22,159 bases of DNA from an uncultured Eubacteriales bacterium (lineage in GTDB: Bacteria > Bacillota > Clostridia > Oscillospirales > Oscillospiraceae), in contig URLT01000020.1 of the NCBI GenBank assembly GCA_900548795.1, positions 1 to 22,159 of the forward strand, written 5' to 3'. Shown one piece after another: positions 6,839 to 13,833 of the stretch (position 1 is its first letter; the number at the start of each line of letters is the position of its first letter). Made by a program: the position numbers and the translations under genes. Below the pieces are notes generated by a model that had not been told where the DNA came from, made no database searches, and saw only the letters and a program-made list of their open reading frames with translations.

Positions 6839-7876
6839 ATGCTGCCTGTACTCGGAATTTCCATGGGCGACCCCGCCGGGATCGGCGCGGAGATCGCCGT
6901 CAAAGCCCTCGCAAAGAACGATTGGACGCAAAAATGCGTGCCCGTCGTGATCGGCGACGCCGCCGCCATGGCCGACGCCGTCTCCTTCACCGGCTGCGCC
7001 TGCCGTCTGAACAAGATCGAAGACCCCTCGCAGGCCGTCAACGAACCGGGCGTCATCAATCTGATCGACCTCGGCTTCCTGACGCCGCATAGCTGGGAAT
7101 ATAAAAAGGTCTCGGCGCTGGCCGGGAAGGCCGCCTTCCATTACGTCCGCGAGGCAACGGAGCTTGCCATGCAGGGCAAGACCGACGCCATCGTCACAGG
7201 CCCCATCAACAAGGAGGCCATCAACCTCGCGGGCTATCATTACTCCGGCCACACCGAGATCCTCGCCGACCTGACCGGAACCAAGGACTACGCCATGCTT
7301 CTGACCGGCGGCAATCTGCGCGTGATCCACGTGACGACGCACGTCTCCATGCGCGAGGCCTGCGACCGCATCACGGAGCAGCGCGTTTACACTGTCATCA
7401 AGCTGGCGCGGCAGGCCATGGAGCTTCTGGGTATGCCCGATGCAAAGATCGGCGTCGCGGGCTTCAACGCCCACTGCTCGGAGAACGGCCTGTTCGGCGA
7501 CGAGGAGGCGCGCGCGATCATCCCGGCCATTGAGCAGGCGCAGGCCGAGGGCATCAACGTCGACGGCCCCGTCCCGCCCGACACCGTGTTCGTCAAGGCG
7601 CAGGCCGGACAATACGGCATCGTGGTCGCCATGTATCACGATCAGGGGCACATTCCGCTGAAGCTCGCGGGCTTCAAGCTCGATCTCAAGACGAACAAAT
7701 ACACCGCCATGAGCGGCGTCAACTCCACGATCGGCCTGCCGATCATCCGCACCTCCGTTGACCACGGCACGGCCTTCGGCAAGGCCGGTGAGGGGCGCGC
7801 GAACGAGGAGAGCCTCGTTGACGCCATGGATATGGCGATTCTGATGGCCAAAAACCGCAAAAACGTGACGAAATAA
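6839..7876 (+). CDS. pdxA: PdxA-family dehydrogenase (4-hydroxythreonine-4-phosphate / D-threonate-4-phosphate dehydrogenase, PdxA2 type)
   Basis: This 345-residue protein is a clear PdxA family member: GDPAGIG at 10-16, VTGPINKEA at 119-127, YSGHTEIL at 135-142, the three metal-binding histidines at about 168, 212 and 267 (THVS, NAHC, YHDQG), and TSVDHGTAFG at 305-314. PdxA enzymes oxidise a 3-hydroxy phospho-acid with decarboxylation. In vitamin B6 synthesis the substrate is 4-phosphohydroxythreonine; PdxA2 paralogues beside DUF1537 kinases oxidise D-threonate or D-erythronate 4-phosphate to dihydroxyacetone phosphate and CO2. With a DUF1537 kinase in the same operon the catabolic role is favoured. 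The start at 6839 has AGGAGG eight bases upstream. Confidence 0.93.
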   Translation: MLPVLGISMGDPAGIGAEIAVKALAKNDWTQKCVPVVIGDAAAMADAVSFTGCACRLNKIEDPSQAVNEPGVINLIDLGFLTPHSWEYKKVSALAGKAAFHYVREATELAMQGKTDAIVTGPINKEAINLAGYHYSGHTEILADLTGTKDYAMLLTGGNLRVIHVTTHVSMREACDRITEQRVYTVIKLARQAMELLGMPDAKIGVAGFNAHCSENGLFGDEEARAIIPAIEQAQAEGINVDGPVPPDTVFVKAQAGQYGIVVAMYHDQGHIPLKLAGFKLDLKTNKYTAMSGVNSTIGLPIIRTSVDHGTAFGKAGEGRANEESLVDAMDMAILMAKNRKNVTK

Positions 7877-7894
7877 CAGAAGGAGGCTTCATTC

Positions 7895-8932
7895 ATGGAA
7901 ACCATGTACGGTCTTGTGAAGGCAGCGCCCGCTCCCGGCGCAGAAATTCAGGAAAATCTGCCGATCCCGTCGGTCGGCCCGCGCGACGTGCTGGTGCGCG
8001 TGCGCGCGACCGCGATCTGCGGCACCGATTCGCACATCATGGCATGGACGCCCTACGCCCAGCAGCGCGTTCCGACGCCGATGGTCTTCGGCCACGAATT
8101 CTCCGGCGACGTTGTGCAGGTCGGCAGCGAGGTGACCGAGGTTCAGGTCGGCAACCGCGTGGCCGGCGAGACGCACATTCCCTGCAACCACTGCCGCATG
8201 TGCCTGAGCAACAAGCGGCACATCTGTGAAAATATGAAGATCATCGGCGTGCATGTCCCCGGCGCGTTCGCCGAATACATCAGCTTCCCGGCTGACGACG
8301 CGTTCAAGCTCGCCCCCGATTTTCCCTATGAGACGGGCGCGATCCTTGAGCCGATGGGCGTGGCGGTGCACGGCGTGGACTGCGGCGACGTCGCCGGAAA
8401 AACCGTCGTCGTCAACGGCTGCGGCCCGATCGGCCTGATGGCCGTGGGCGCGGCAAAGGCATGGGGCGCCAAGCAGGTCATCGCGCTGGACGTGATCGAC
8501 GAGAAGCTGCGCGTTGCGACGGAGATGGGCGCGGACGTCGTGCTGAACTCCCGCACGCTCGACGCGGCGGCCGAGGTCGTCCGCCTGACCGACGGCGGCG
8601 CAGACGTCGCGCTGGACTACACCGGCGTCATCCCGGCAATCAAGTCCCTGTTCCGCATGATCACGAACGGCGGCCGGATCGTTTTGGTCGGTCTGCCGAA
8701 CGACCCGATCGAGCTGGATCTCACCTCCGAGATCATTTATAAGGAAGCGACCGTCATCGGCTCGACCGGCCGCCTGATGTATAAGACGTGGGAGCAGTGC
8801 ATCGAGCTGATCCAGTCCGGCAAATTCCCGGTGGAGCCGGTCATCTCCGGCAAATATCCGCTGCGCGATTTTGAAAAGGCCTTCGCCGACATCAAGGCCG
8901 GCAAGCCCGGCAAGATGCTCCTGATCCCCTGA
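7895..8932 (+). CDS. Zinc-dependent medium-chain dehydrogenase (L-threonine 3-dehydrogenase / sorbitol dehydrogenase-like)
   Basis: This 345-residue protein is a zinc-dependent MDR alcohol dehydrogenase. Catalytic zinc ligands are Cys42 (CGTDSH), His67-Glu68 (GHE) and probably Glu152. The structural zinc site is Cys97/100/103/111 (CNHCRMC...C). The nucleotide motif is GCGPIG (175-180), with Asp199 at the end of the second strand suggesting NAD rather than NADP. The pattern is closest to Tdh and related polyol dehydrogenases. In this operon the likely substrate is a four-carbon polyol, aldose or acid sugar rather than threonine, but this is inference. AGGAGG lies eight bases before the ATG at 7895. 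The stop is only four bases from the next start. Confidence 0.92.
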   Translation: METMYGLVKAAPAPGAEIQENLPIPSVGPRDVLVRVRATAICGTDSHIMAWTPYAQQRVPTPMVFGHEFSGDVVQVGSEVTEVQVGNRVAGETHIPCNHCRMCLSNKRHICENMKIIGVHVPGAFAEYISFPADDAFKLAPDFPYETGAILEPMGVAVHGVDCGDVAGKTVVVNGCGPIGLMAVGAAKAWGAKQVIALDVIDEKLRVATEMGADVVLNSRTLDAAAEVVRLTDGGADVALDYTGVIPAIKSLFRMITNGGRIVLVGLPNDPIELDLTSEIIYKEATVIGSTGRLMYKTWEQCIELIQSGKFPVEPVISGKYPLRDFEKAFADIKAGKPGKMLLIP

Positions 8933-8936
8933 GGCC

Positions 8937-10190
8937 ATGCAGCTTCTGGTGATCGCAGACGATTTCACCGGCGCCTTGGACACCGGGAGCCAATTCGCCC
9001 GGCACGGGATCGCCACGACTCTCTTTCTCTCCGACGCCCTGACCGCCGACCGACTGGCCGGCTGTCAGGCCGACGTCGTGATCGTCGACACCGAGAGCCG
9101 CCATTTGCCGCGCGAGGCAGCCGCCTTGCGCGTGCGCGCCGCCGCACAGCTTGCCCTAGACGTCGGCTGTCGACGCTTCTATAAAAAAACAGACTCCACG
9201 CTGCGCGGGAATCTTGGGGCGGAGCTGACCGCCATGCAGGACGTCTGCGGCGCAAAGCAGCTCTTCTTCGCCCCCGCCTACCCGGCGCTGGGGCGCACAA
9301 CGCGGGGCGGCGTGCAGTATGTGCAGGGCGTTCCGCTCGAGCAGACCGGCTTTGCCGCCGACCCGTTCAACCCGGTTCGCACAGGGCGCATCTCCGCCCT
9401 GCTTGCCGAGCAGACCGACCGCCCCGTGCGCATTGCCGCCCCGGCCGCACTGCCGCCGGAGGCCGATCGACCGGAGCTGGTCGTTTTCGACGCCGAAACC
9501 GATGCAGAGCTGCTGCAAACGGCGCAAGCGCTTGACAAGGCCGAGAGGCTGACCTGTCTTGCGGGCTGCGCCGGCTTCGCCGCCGCGCTCGAGACCGTGC
9601 TCGACCTGCCGCGCACCGCGCAAGTGCCCGAGCTGCCAAACGGAAGCCTGCTGCTCGTTTGCGGAAGCGTGCACCCGCAGTCGGTCGCGCAGTGCCGCGC
9701 CGCCGCGCGTGACGGATACCCGGATTTTCCGCTGACCGCCTCACAAATGCTCCGCGCCGACGACTGCGGCGCGCTGCTCGACTCGCTCTGCGGCGCACTG
9801 CGCGAGAACGGACGGGCAATGCTGCGCGTGAGCGGCGGACGCGAGCGCCTCGCCGAAACGGCGGCGCTGGCTGCGAGGCTTGCCATCGATCCGCAAACCG
9901 TGCCGGCGCGCATTGCCGCGCAGCTCGGCACGCTCACGGCGCAGGTGCTCGCCCGCAAAAAGCCCGCCGCGCTGATCGTCTTCGGCGGCGACACGCTGCT
10001 CGGCATCGCCCGGGCGCTGGGCTGCACATCCGTCACACCGCTGACAGAGCTGCTGCCCGGCATCGTGCTCTCGCAAATGCAGACGGACACCGGCGCACTT
10101 TTCGTTGTCACCAAGGCAGGCGGCTTCGGCGACGAGGCGCTGCTGCGCCTCATTGAGGAACGCCTGCACACCATTTCTACCGGAGGATAA
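8937..10190 (+). CDS. DUF1537 four-carbon acid sugar kinase (DtnK/OtnK family)
   Basis: The 417-residue protein carries the signatures of the DUF1537 family: IADDFTGALDTG (6-17), KTDSTLRGN (84-92), APAYPALGRTT (112-122) in the N-terminal substrate domain, and FGGDT (349-353) and KAGGFG (393-398) in the C-terminal nucleotide-binding domain. Characterised members phosphorylate D-threonate, D-erythronate or 2-oxo-tetronates at the 4-OH with ATP. The product fits the PdxA-family enzyme encoded two genes upstream. The ATG is four bases after the previous stop and has only a weak GAGG beside it, so translation probably depends on coupling to the dehydrogenase gene. The exact sugar acid cannot be read from the sequence. 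Confidence 0.93.
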   Translation: MQLLVIADDFTGALDTGSQFARHGIATTLFLSDALTADRLAGCQADVVIVDTESRHLPREAAALRVRAAAQLALDVGCRRFYKKTDSTLRGNLGAELTAMQDVCGAKQLFFAPAYPALGRTTRGGVQYVQGVPLEQTGFAADPFNPVRTGRISALLAEQTDRPVRIAAPAALPPEADRPELVVFDAETDAELLQTAQALDKAERLTCLAGCAGFAAALETVLDLPRTAQVPELPNGSLLLVCGSVHPQSVAQCRAAARDGYPDFPLTASQMLRADDCGALLDSLCGALRENGRAMLRVSGGRERLAETAALAARLAIDPQTVPARIAAQLGTLTAQVLARKKPAALIVFGGDTLLGIARALGCTSVTPLTELLPGIVLSQMQTDTGALFVVTKAGGFGDEALLRLIEERLHTISTGG

Positions 10191-10194
10191 GCCC

Positions 10195-10986
10195 ATGCAA
10201 TTTTGCTGTTGTGCAACGCTCGACCGCGCGCAAGCGCTCGCGAGCGCCGGATTTGACCGCATTGCGCTTCCCGGCTCCTATGTCGCCGCCTGCGACGAGG
10301 CCGAGCTTGACCGCATTCAAAAAACCCTTGATGAGACCGGTCTGGTCTGTCGTTCCCTGAACGCCTTCTGTCCGGCCGAGATCAAGCTCGTCGGCGAGGG
10401 CTATGATTCGTTCGCTCTCGCGCGGTATTCCCGGCGGCTGGCTCAAAACGCCAAGCGCATCGGCGTGCAGGCCGTCGGCATCGGCTCGCCGAATTCCCGC
10501 AAGCTCCCCGAGGGCTTTGACCGCAAGCGCGCCATGCGTCAGTGGGAAACCTCCCTGCGTATCCTCTCCGACGCCTTCGGCGCCGAGGGATTATGGGCAC
10601 TGGCCGAGCCGCTGTGCACGCTCGAATGCAACTGGATGAACACCACCGATGAGGTGCGCGCCGTGCTCGACCGTCTCGGGCTTGCGAACGTCGGCATGGT
10701 TTTTGACATGTATCACGCCTTTGTGATGCATGAGGACGCCGCCGCCCTGCGCCGCGCTCTGCTCTACGTCCGCGAGGTGCATATCGCGCAGTTTGTCGAC
10801 GGTGAGAAGCACTATCTCCGCGAGGAGCACGCCGCCGACTACGCCGCATATTTCCGTGTGCTGCGCGAGGCCGGCTACGCCGGCGAGATCGCCGTAGAAG
10901 CGACCTACGACGAGCTGTCCGAGGCGCTGCCGCGCTCGAACGCCCTGCTGCGCCGCTGGGCATCCGCCGACGCAAAACAGGCTTGA
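10195..10986 (+). CDS. Xylose-isomerase-like TIM-barrel protein (sugar phosphate isomerase/epimerase family)
   Basis: This 263-residue protein belongs to the AP endonuclease 2 / xylose isomerase-like TIM-barrel superfamily. Likely metal ligands are Glu138 (LAEPL), Asp171 and His174 (VFDMYHAF), His196 (VHIAQF) and Glu235 (VEATY). The family includes hydroxypyruvate isomerase and the 2-oxo-tetronate isomerase OtnI, and an OtnI-like or epimerase role fits the operon. The first residues contain a CCC run, which is unusual but not informative. GGAGG lies eight bases upstream of ATG 10195; the longer in-frame upstream ATG overlaps the kinase and is rejected. It is the last structural gene before the regulator. 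Confidence 0.85.
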   Translation: MQFCCCATLDRAQALASAGFDRIALPGSYVAACDEAELDRIQKTLDETGLVCRSLNAFCPAEIKLVGEGYDSFALARYSRRLAQNAKRIGVQAVGIGSPNSRKLPEGFDRKRAMRQWETSLRILSDAFGAEGLWALAEPLCTLECNWMNTTDEVRAVLDRLGLANVGMVFDMYHAFVMHEDAAALRRALLYVREVHIAQFVDGEKHYLREEHAADYAAYFRVLREAGYAGEIAVEATYDELSEALPRSNALLRRWASADAKQA

Positions 10987-11012
10987 CAGCGCCCCATCCG
11001 GGATGGTATAGT
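10983..11012 (+). promoter_or_regulatory. Promoter of the GntR regulator gene
   Basis: TTGACA (10983-10988) overlaps the stop codon of the preceding gene; after an 18-base spacer comes TATAGT (11007-11012). ACTTAAGT, a perfect 8-bp palindrome, follows at about 11013-11020 and could be part of an autoregulatory site. The regulator may therefore be transcribed both on its own and by read-through. Confidence 0.7.
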
Positions 11013-11051
11013 AACTTAAGTATTTAATGTATCCCGCAGGAGCGTACCGAT

Positions 11052-11711
11052 ATGCGTGATTTTCAATTTTTACAGGAGCAGGCCTATCAATACCTGCGCG
11101 GCAAAATTCTGAACGACGAACTGGAGCCGGAGCAGGTCTATTCCGAGTCGCAGGTCGCGCGGGAGCTGAGCTGCTCCCGCACCCCGGTCAAGGACGCGCT
11201 GACCCGCCTGAGCCACGCAAAATACATCGACATCATCCCGAGCCGGGGCTTCCGTCTGCACCAAATGACCGAGGAGGATCTGGTCAGCACCTTCCAGACG
11301 CGTGTCGCCGTGGAGAGCTTCTGCGCGCTGAGCATCATGGAGCGCCGCGACCGGCCGGATGGGCAGGACGCGCTGGCGCACCTGCACGAGCTGCTGCAAA
11401 AGCAGGGGCAGGCATCCGAACGCGGCGACCTTGCCGCATTTCTGGAGGCGGACATTCTCTTTCACCGCACGATCATGCTCTTTTTGCCGAACGCGGACTT
11501 TGCCGAGCTTTATGAGCTGCATGCCTACCGCATCGAGGAGCCGGCGCGGCACAGTCTGCGCGAGCCGGATCGCTGCCGCGACGCGCTCGAGGAGCACCGC
11601 GCGGTGGTCGACGCCATTGAGAGCGCCGACATCGGCCGCTGCTATCTGGCCGTGCTGCATCACAACGAGAGCACCTTTGAACACAGCGTGCGCCTGCTGA
11701 GCAGCCGCTGA
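11052..11711 (+). CDS. GntR-family transcriptional regulator, FCD (FadR C-terminal) subfamily
   Basis: This 219-residue protein has an N-terminal winged helix-turn-helix of the GntR type (about 9-70, with SESQVARELSCSRTPVKDAL as the core) and a C-terminal all-helical FCD ligand domain (about 76-215). Residues matching the metal-binding set are Asp134 and His138 (EADILFH), His182 (EEHRAV) and His203 or His204 (LHH). FCD regulators usually sense small carboxylates and sugar acids, consistent with control of the acid-sugar operon upstream. GCAGGAG lies nine bases before the ATG. It has its own promoter and ends in a strong terminator. Whether it binds the GTATAC palindrome at 5193-5216 is a testable inference. 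Confidence 0.92.
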   Translation: MRDFQFLQEQAYQYLRGKILNDELEPEQVYSESQVARELSCSRTPVKDALTRLSHAKYIDIIPSRGFRLHQMTEEDLVSTFQTRVAVESFCALSIMERRDRPDGQDALAHLHELLQKQGQASERGDLAAFLEADILFHRTIMLFLPNADFAELYELHAYRIEEPARHSLREPDRCRDALEEHRAVVDAIESADIGRCYLAVLHHNESTFEHSVRLLSSR

Positions 11712-11752
11712 GCACACAAACCCCGCGACCAGAAAAGGGGTTTCGACACGCT

Positions 11753-11789
11753 AAAAACCCGCGTCCCGAGATCCGGGACGCGGGTTTTT
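11753..11789. terminator. Strong rho-independent terminator after the GntR gene
   Basis: A perfect 16-bp stem (11753-11768 with 11774-11789) with a 5-base loop begins with five A and ends with five T, so it works in either direction. It closes the acid-sugar locus. Confidence 0.95.
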
Positions 11790-11825
11790 CATACAAGCGG
11801 CTCTGATCCGGGCCGTTTTGCTCTT

Positions 11826-11973
11826 GGGAACCTCTGAATCTGTTAAAAAGCTTGAATATCTTTATAGCGCCTACGGCGCGTCAGATTCTGCATGAGACGG
11901 CGCAGCGTGCATTCGCACGCTGCGAGTGTGCATAGCACACGGGATTCTTGATTCAATATTTTAATCAAGAATC
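11826..11973. repeat. Hairpin-rich repeat element upstream of the lipoprotein gene
   Basis: It begins GGGAACCTCTGAATC, an end motif also seen at 5679-5838, 15306 and 18948. It contains the core ATTCTGCATGAGACGGCGCA (from 11885) shared with 5494. Three hairpins follow: a perfect 10-bp stem (11901-11910 with 11915-11924), GTGTGC-ATA-GCACAC (11926-11940) and an 11-bp stem GATTCTTGATT/AATCAAGAATC (11943-11973). The last hairpin abuts the -35 box of the next gene. Confidence 0.65.
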
Positions 11974-11976
11974 AGT

Positions 11977-12005
11977 TTGACAATCACGGGCAGCCGGTGT
12001 ATTAT
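11977..12005 (+). promoter_or_regulatory. Promoter of the small lipoprotein gene
   Basis: TTGACA (11977-11982), a 17-base spacer and TATTAT (12000-12005), the latter followed by more AT-rich sequence. It directly follows the repeat hairpin ending at 11973. Confidence 0.75.
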
Positions 12006-12075
12006 ATAAATAAAGTGACCCTTATCATCATTTTTAAGGAACCTCGAAAGGTGAACCGGCTCAGGAGGTGCGGAA

Positions 12076-12522
12076 ATGACCCAAAAAATTCGGATCAAAA
12101 TACTGCTGTCGATCGGCATAGTCTTGCTTCTCTCTGCGCTGCTTGCGGGGTGCGCCGAGAAGGCCGTTTCCCCATTGTGCGGCAATGCCGAGTGTGAATG
12201 CATTCAGCTTGACGAAGCTCTGTCCTATTTTGACTCTTATACGATAGAAGACGATGTTGTTTCTATCAAATGCGCCCTGCGGCTCAATAACAGCGGCGAG
12301 GCTTGTCGCGTGAGGATCAAGGGCTTCTTTCCGAACGACGTCGGCAAGCTGCTGACCGATTCCCCGCTCGACGGCTACCCGGTTGATTCGCACGCAGAGG
12401 ACTGCGTTTTTAACATTCAGCGCGGGACGAGCACCGTCTTCGTCGTGTTTCGCGGCAGCTATGCCGGATCGCCCCAAAAGGCGGATCGGCTGCTGCCGGA
12501 AATCGTCATTGAGGCGGCATAG
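12076..12522 (+). CDS. Small secreted lipoprotein of unknown function
   Basis: The 148-residue product has a basic N-terminus, a hydrophobic core (about 8-24) and a lipobox LLAGC with Cys26, so it should be lipidated and anchored outside the cytoplasmic membrane. The rest (27-148) looks like a small beta-rich domain with several cysteines (CGNAECEC, then isolated Cys), and it reads like an immunoglobulin-like or FxLYD-type fold with alternating hydrophobic strands. I do not recognise a named family. AGGAGG lies nine bases before the ATG. It is a single gene with its own promoter, flanked by a repeat on one side and a tRNA terminator on the other. Confidence 0.8.
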   Translation: MTQKIRIKILLSIGIVLLLSALLAGCAEKAVSPLCGNAECECIQLDEALSYFDSYTIEDDVVSIKCALRLNNSGEACRVRIKGFFPNDVGKLLTDSPLDGYPVDSHAEDCVFNIQRGTSTVFVVFRGSYAGSPQKADRLLPEIVIEAA

Positions 12523-12573
12523 CGCCGGAATGCTTGAGGCTCGTCCCCGAGTCGCACCATACGCCGAAGCGTT

Positions 12574-12615
12574 AAAAAGCGGGAGAGACCGCAGTTTTCT
12601 GCGACCTCTCCCGCC
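12574..12615 (-). terminator. Terminator of the tRNA-Arg gene
   Basis: On the minus strand the stem GCGGGAGAG/CTCTCCCGC, with an inner CGCAG/CTGCG stem, is followed by five T. It lies directly after the tRNA 3' end and faces the lipoprotein gene, so the two genes converge here. Confidence 0.85.
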
Positions 12616-12616
12616 T

Positions 12617-12692
12617 TGGCACGCCAGAAGGGACTCGAACCCCCAACCCTCAGAACCGGAATCTGATGCTCTATCCATTGAGCCACTGGCGC
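12617..12692 (-). tRNA. tRNA-Arg (anticodon CCG)
   Basis: The 76-base gene folds into a cloverleaf on the minus strand. The acceptor stem is GCGCCAG with CTGGCGT (one G-U pair), the discriminator base is G and the CCA end is encoded. The anticodon arm is CAGA-TTCCGGT-TCTG, giving anticodon CCG, which reads the Arg codon CGG. The T arm contains GGTTCGAGTCC. A promoter and a terminator flank it. Confidence 0.97.
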
Positions 12693-12703
12693 TTGTGGGG
12701 TCT

Positions 12704-12732
12704 ATTATAGCAGACGAAAGCCGAAAAGGCAA
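12704..12732 (-). promoter_or_regulatory. Promoter of tRNA-Arg
   Basis: On the minus strand TTGCCT (12727-12732), 17 bases and TATAAT (12704-12709), ending 11 bases before the tRNA. It is divergent from the promoter at 12776-12804. Confidence 0.85.
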
Positions 12733-12775
12733 GCCATTTTTCACAAATTTGCTTCGACAAATTGCACGCTTGACC

Positions 12776-12804
12776 TTGTCATTTCCCGGTTTGCATGATA
12801 TAAT
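12776..12804 (+). promoter_or_regulatory. Promoter of the DivIVA-like gene
   Basis: TTGTCA (12776-12781), a 17-base spacer and TATAAT (12799-12804), about 48 bases before the start codon. Confidence 0.85.
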
Positions 12805-12851
12805 ACAAAAAGAACCAAAAATCGATCATTTCAGACTGAGAGGGTTGGAAT

Positions 12852-13532
12852 ATGGAAGGCTTCCGCACGCAAATGAGAGGATTTCACCGCGAGGACGTGA
12901 TCAATTTCATCCAGCAGCAGACGCAGGAGCATGAGCGCCGCGCTCGCTCGATGCAGGAGGAGATCGCTCGTTTGCAGAGTGAGCTGAGCGAGGCGCAGAA
13001 GGACGCGGAGACCGCCCGTTCCGAGCGCGCTCAGACGCTCACGAATTATGCAGAGCGGGAGCAGGCCGCCGAAGCGGCGCAGGAGGAGCTTATCCGCGCA
13101 AACACGCGCTGCGCCGAGCTGGAGACCGCGGTCGCCTCCGCACAGGCGGAGGTCGCACGCCTGACCTCCCGCTGCAGGGAGCTTGAGGCCGCGCCCCGCG
13201 CTGTGTCCGTCCCCGCGAAACAGTCCGCGCCGGAGGAGCCGGCGCCCGTGAATTATAAAGAGCTCGAGCTTGCGGCCTATCGGCGCGCCGAGCTTGCCGA
13301 GCGGATGGCCAAGGATCGCGCGGCAGCATCCGACGAGCAGATGAAGCGGATTCTTGCGCTGACAGACGAGCGCCTGATGCACACGTCTCAGGATTTCCAG
13401 ACCCTGCTCGAAACCTTCTCCAAGGATTTTGAGCAGCTCCAGCAGGTGATCCGCGCCGCGCAGGCCATGGTCGCCGAGTCGGCAGGCGGCCTGCGCGAGT
13501 CGGTCGGCGTCTGCGCTACTGAAGAAAAATGA
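12852..13532 (+). CDS. DivIVA-like coiled-coil protein
   Basis: The 226-residue product opens with FRTQMRGFHREDVINFI (about 4-20), which resembles the DivIVA/GpsB N-terminal membrane-curvature motif with its aromatic-x-RG-aromatic and E/D-V-x-x-F core. A long coiled coil follows (about 22-115, rich in Glu, Arg, Gln and Ala heptads), then a Pro-rich linker (about 115-133) and a second helical segment (136-215). Family knowledge suggests a scaffold role at the septum or poles; it is not the canonical divIVA gene, which normally sits in the ylm cluster. GAGAGGG lies seven bases before the ATG. It is transcribed alone between a good promoter and a terminator. Confidence 0.75.
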   Translation: MEGFRTQMRGFHREDVINFIQQQTQEHERRARSMQEEIARLQSELSEAQKDAETARSERAQTLTNYAEREQAAEAAQEELIRANTRCAELETAVASAQAEVARLTSRCRELEAAPRAVSVPAKQSAPEEPAPVNYKELELAAYRRAELAERMAKDRAAASDEQMKRILALTDERLMHTSQDFQTLLETFSKDFEQLQQVIRAAQAMVAESAGGLRESVGVCATEEK

Positions 13533-13617
13533 TCCGCGCCGCGGCTCATGGTCGCGCGCGAAGCAATTCATGCATCCGGGAGTCGGCGCGCTCTGCGCCG
13601 GCTCCCGCGCCGCTTTT

Positions 13618-13651
13618 CGGCGCTCCCCGTTTGCGGGAGCGCCGTTTTTTT
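13618..13651 (+). terminator. Terminator after the DivIVA-like gene
   Basis: CGGCGCTCCC/GGGAGCGCCG stem with a 7-base loop followed by seven T. A separate GC-rich hairpin (13578-13606) lies just before it. Confidence 0.93.
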
Positions 13652-13674
13652 CATAAAAGGTTTACATTTCCGAC

Positions 13675-13703
13675 TTGTTCTTGTTGCTTTCGCCCGGTAT
13701 ACT
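13675..13703 (+). promoter_or_regulatory. Promoter of the SDR gene
   Basis: TTGTTC (13675-13680), a 17-base spacer and TATACT (13698-13703). The -10 region CCGGTATACTAAAATC resembles the right half of the palindromic promoter at 5187-5216, though the left half of the palindrome is missing here. A leader of about 120 bases follows. Confidence 0.7.
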
Positions 13704-13740
13704 AAAATCAGAATAAAGATTGTTCCAAAGAAATGACCGA

Positions 13741-13833
13741 ATGTTTGCCGAGGAGGACGCGCAAGGGCGGCACGCGCGCGGCAGAAGAACGCCGATTTCC
13801 GCAGAGCCGTCAATGATCGGAGGCTCAATATGA
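13741..13833 (+). CDS. Possible short upstream ORF in the SDR leader (30 codons)
   Basis: An ATG at 13741 opens a 30-codon frame whose TGA (13831-13833) overlaps the ATG of the SDR gene in the arrangement ATGA. The overlap would allow coupled translation. Its own ribosome binding site is weak and the product is Arg/Glu-rich with no known match, so it may be chance. Confidence 0.2.
   Translation: MFAEEDAQGRHARGRRTPISAEPSMIGGSI

Noticed and set aside
6824..7765. 313-codon minus-strand frame opposite pdxA
   Set aside because: Antisense shadow; pdxA has all family motifs and a strong ribosome binding site.
7889..9016. 375-codon minus-strand frame opposite the zinc dehydrogenase
   Set aside because: Antisense shadow of the Tdh-like gene, with Asp/His/Val-rich composition.
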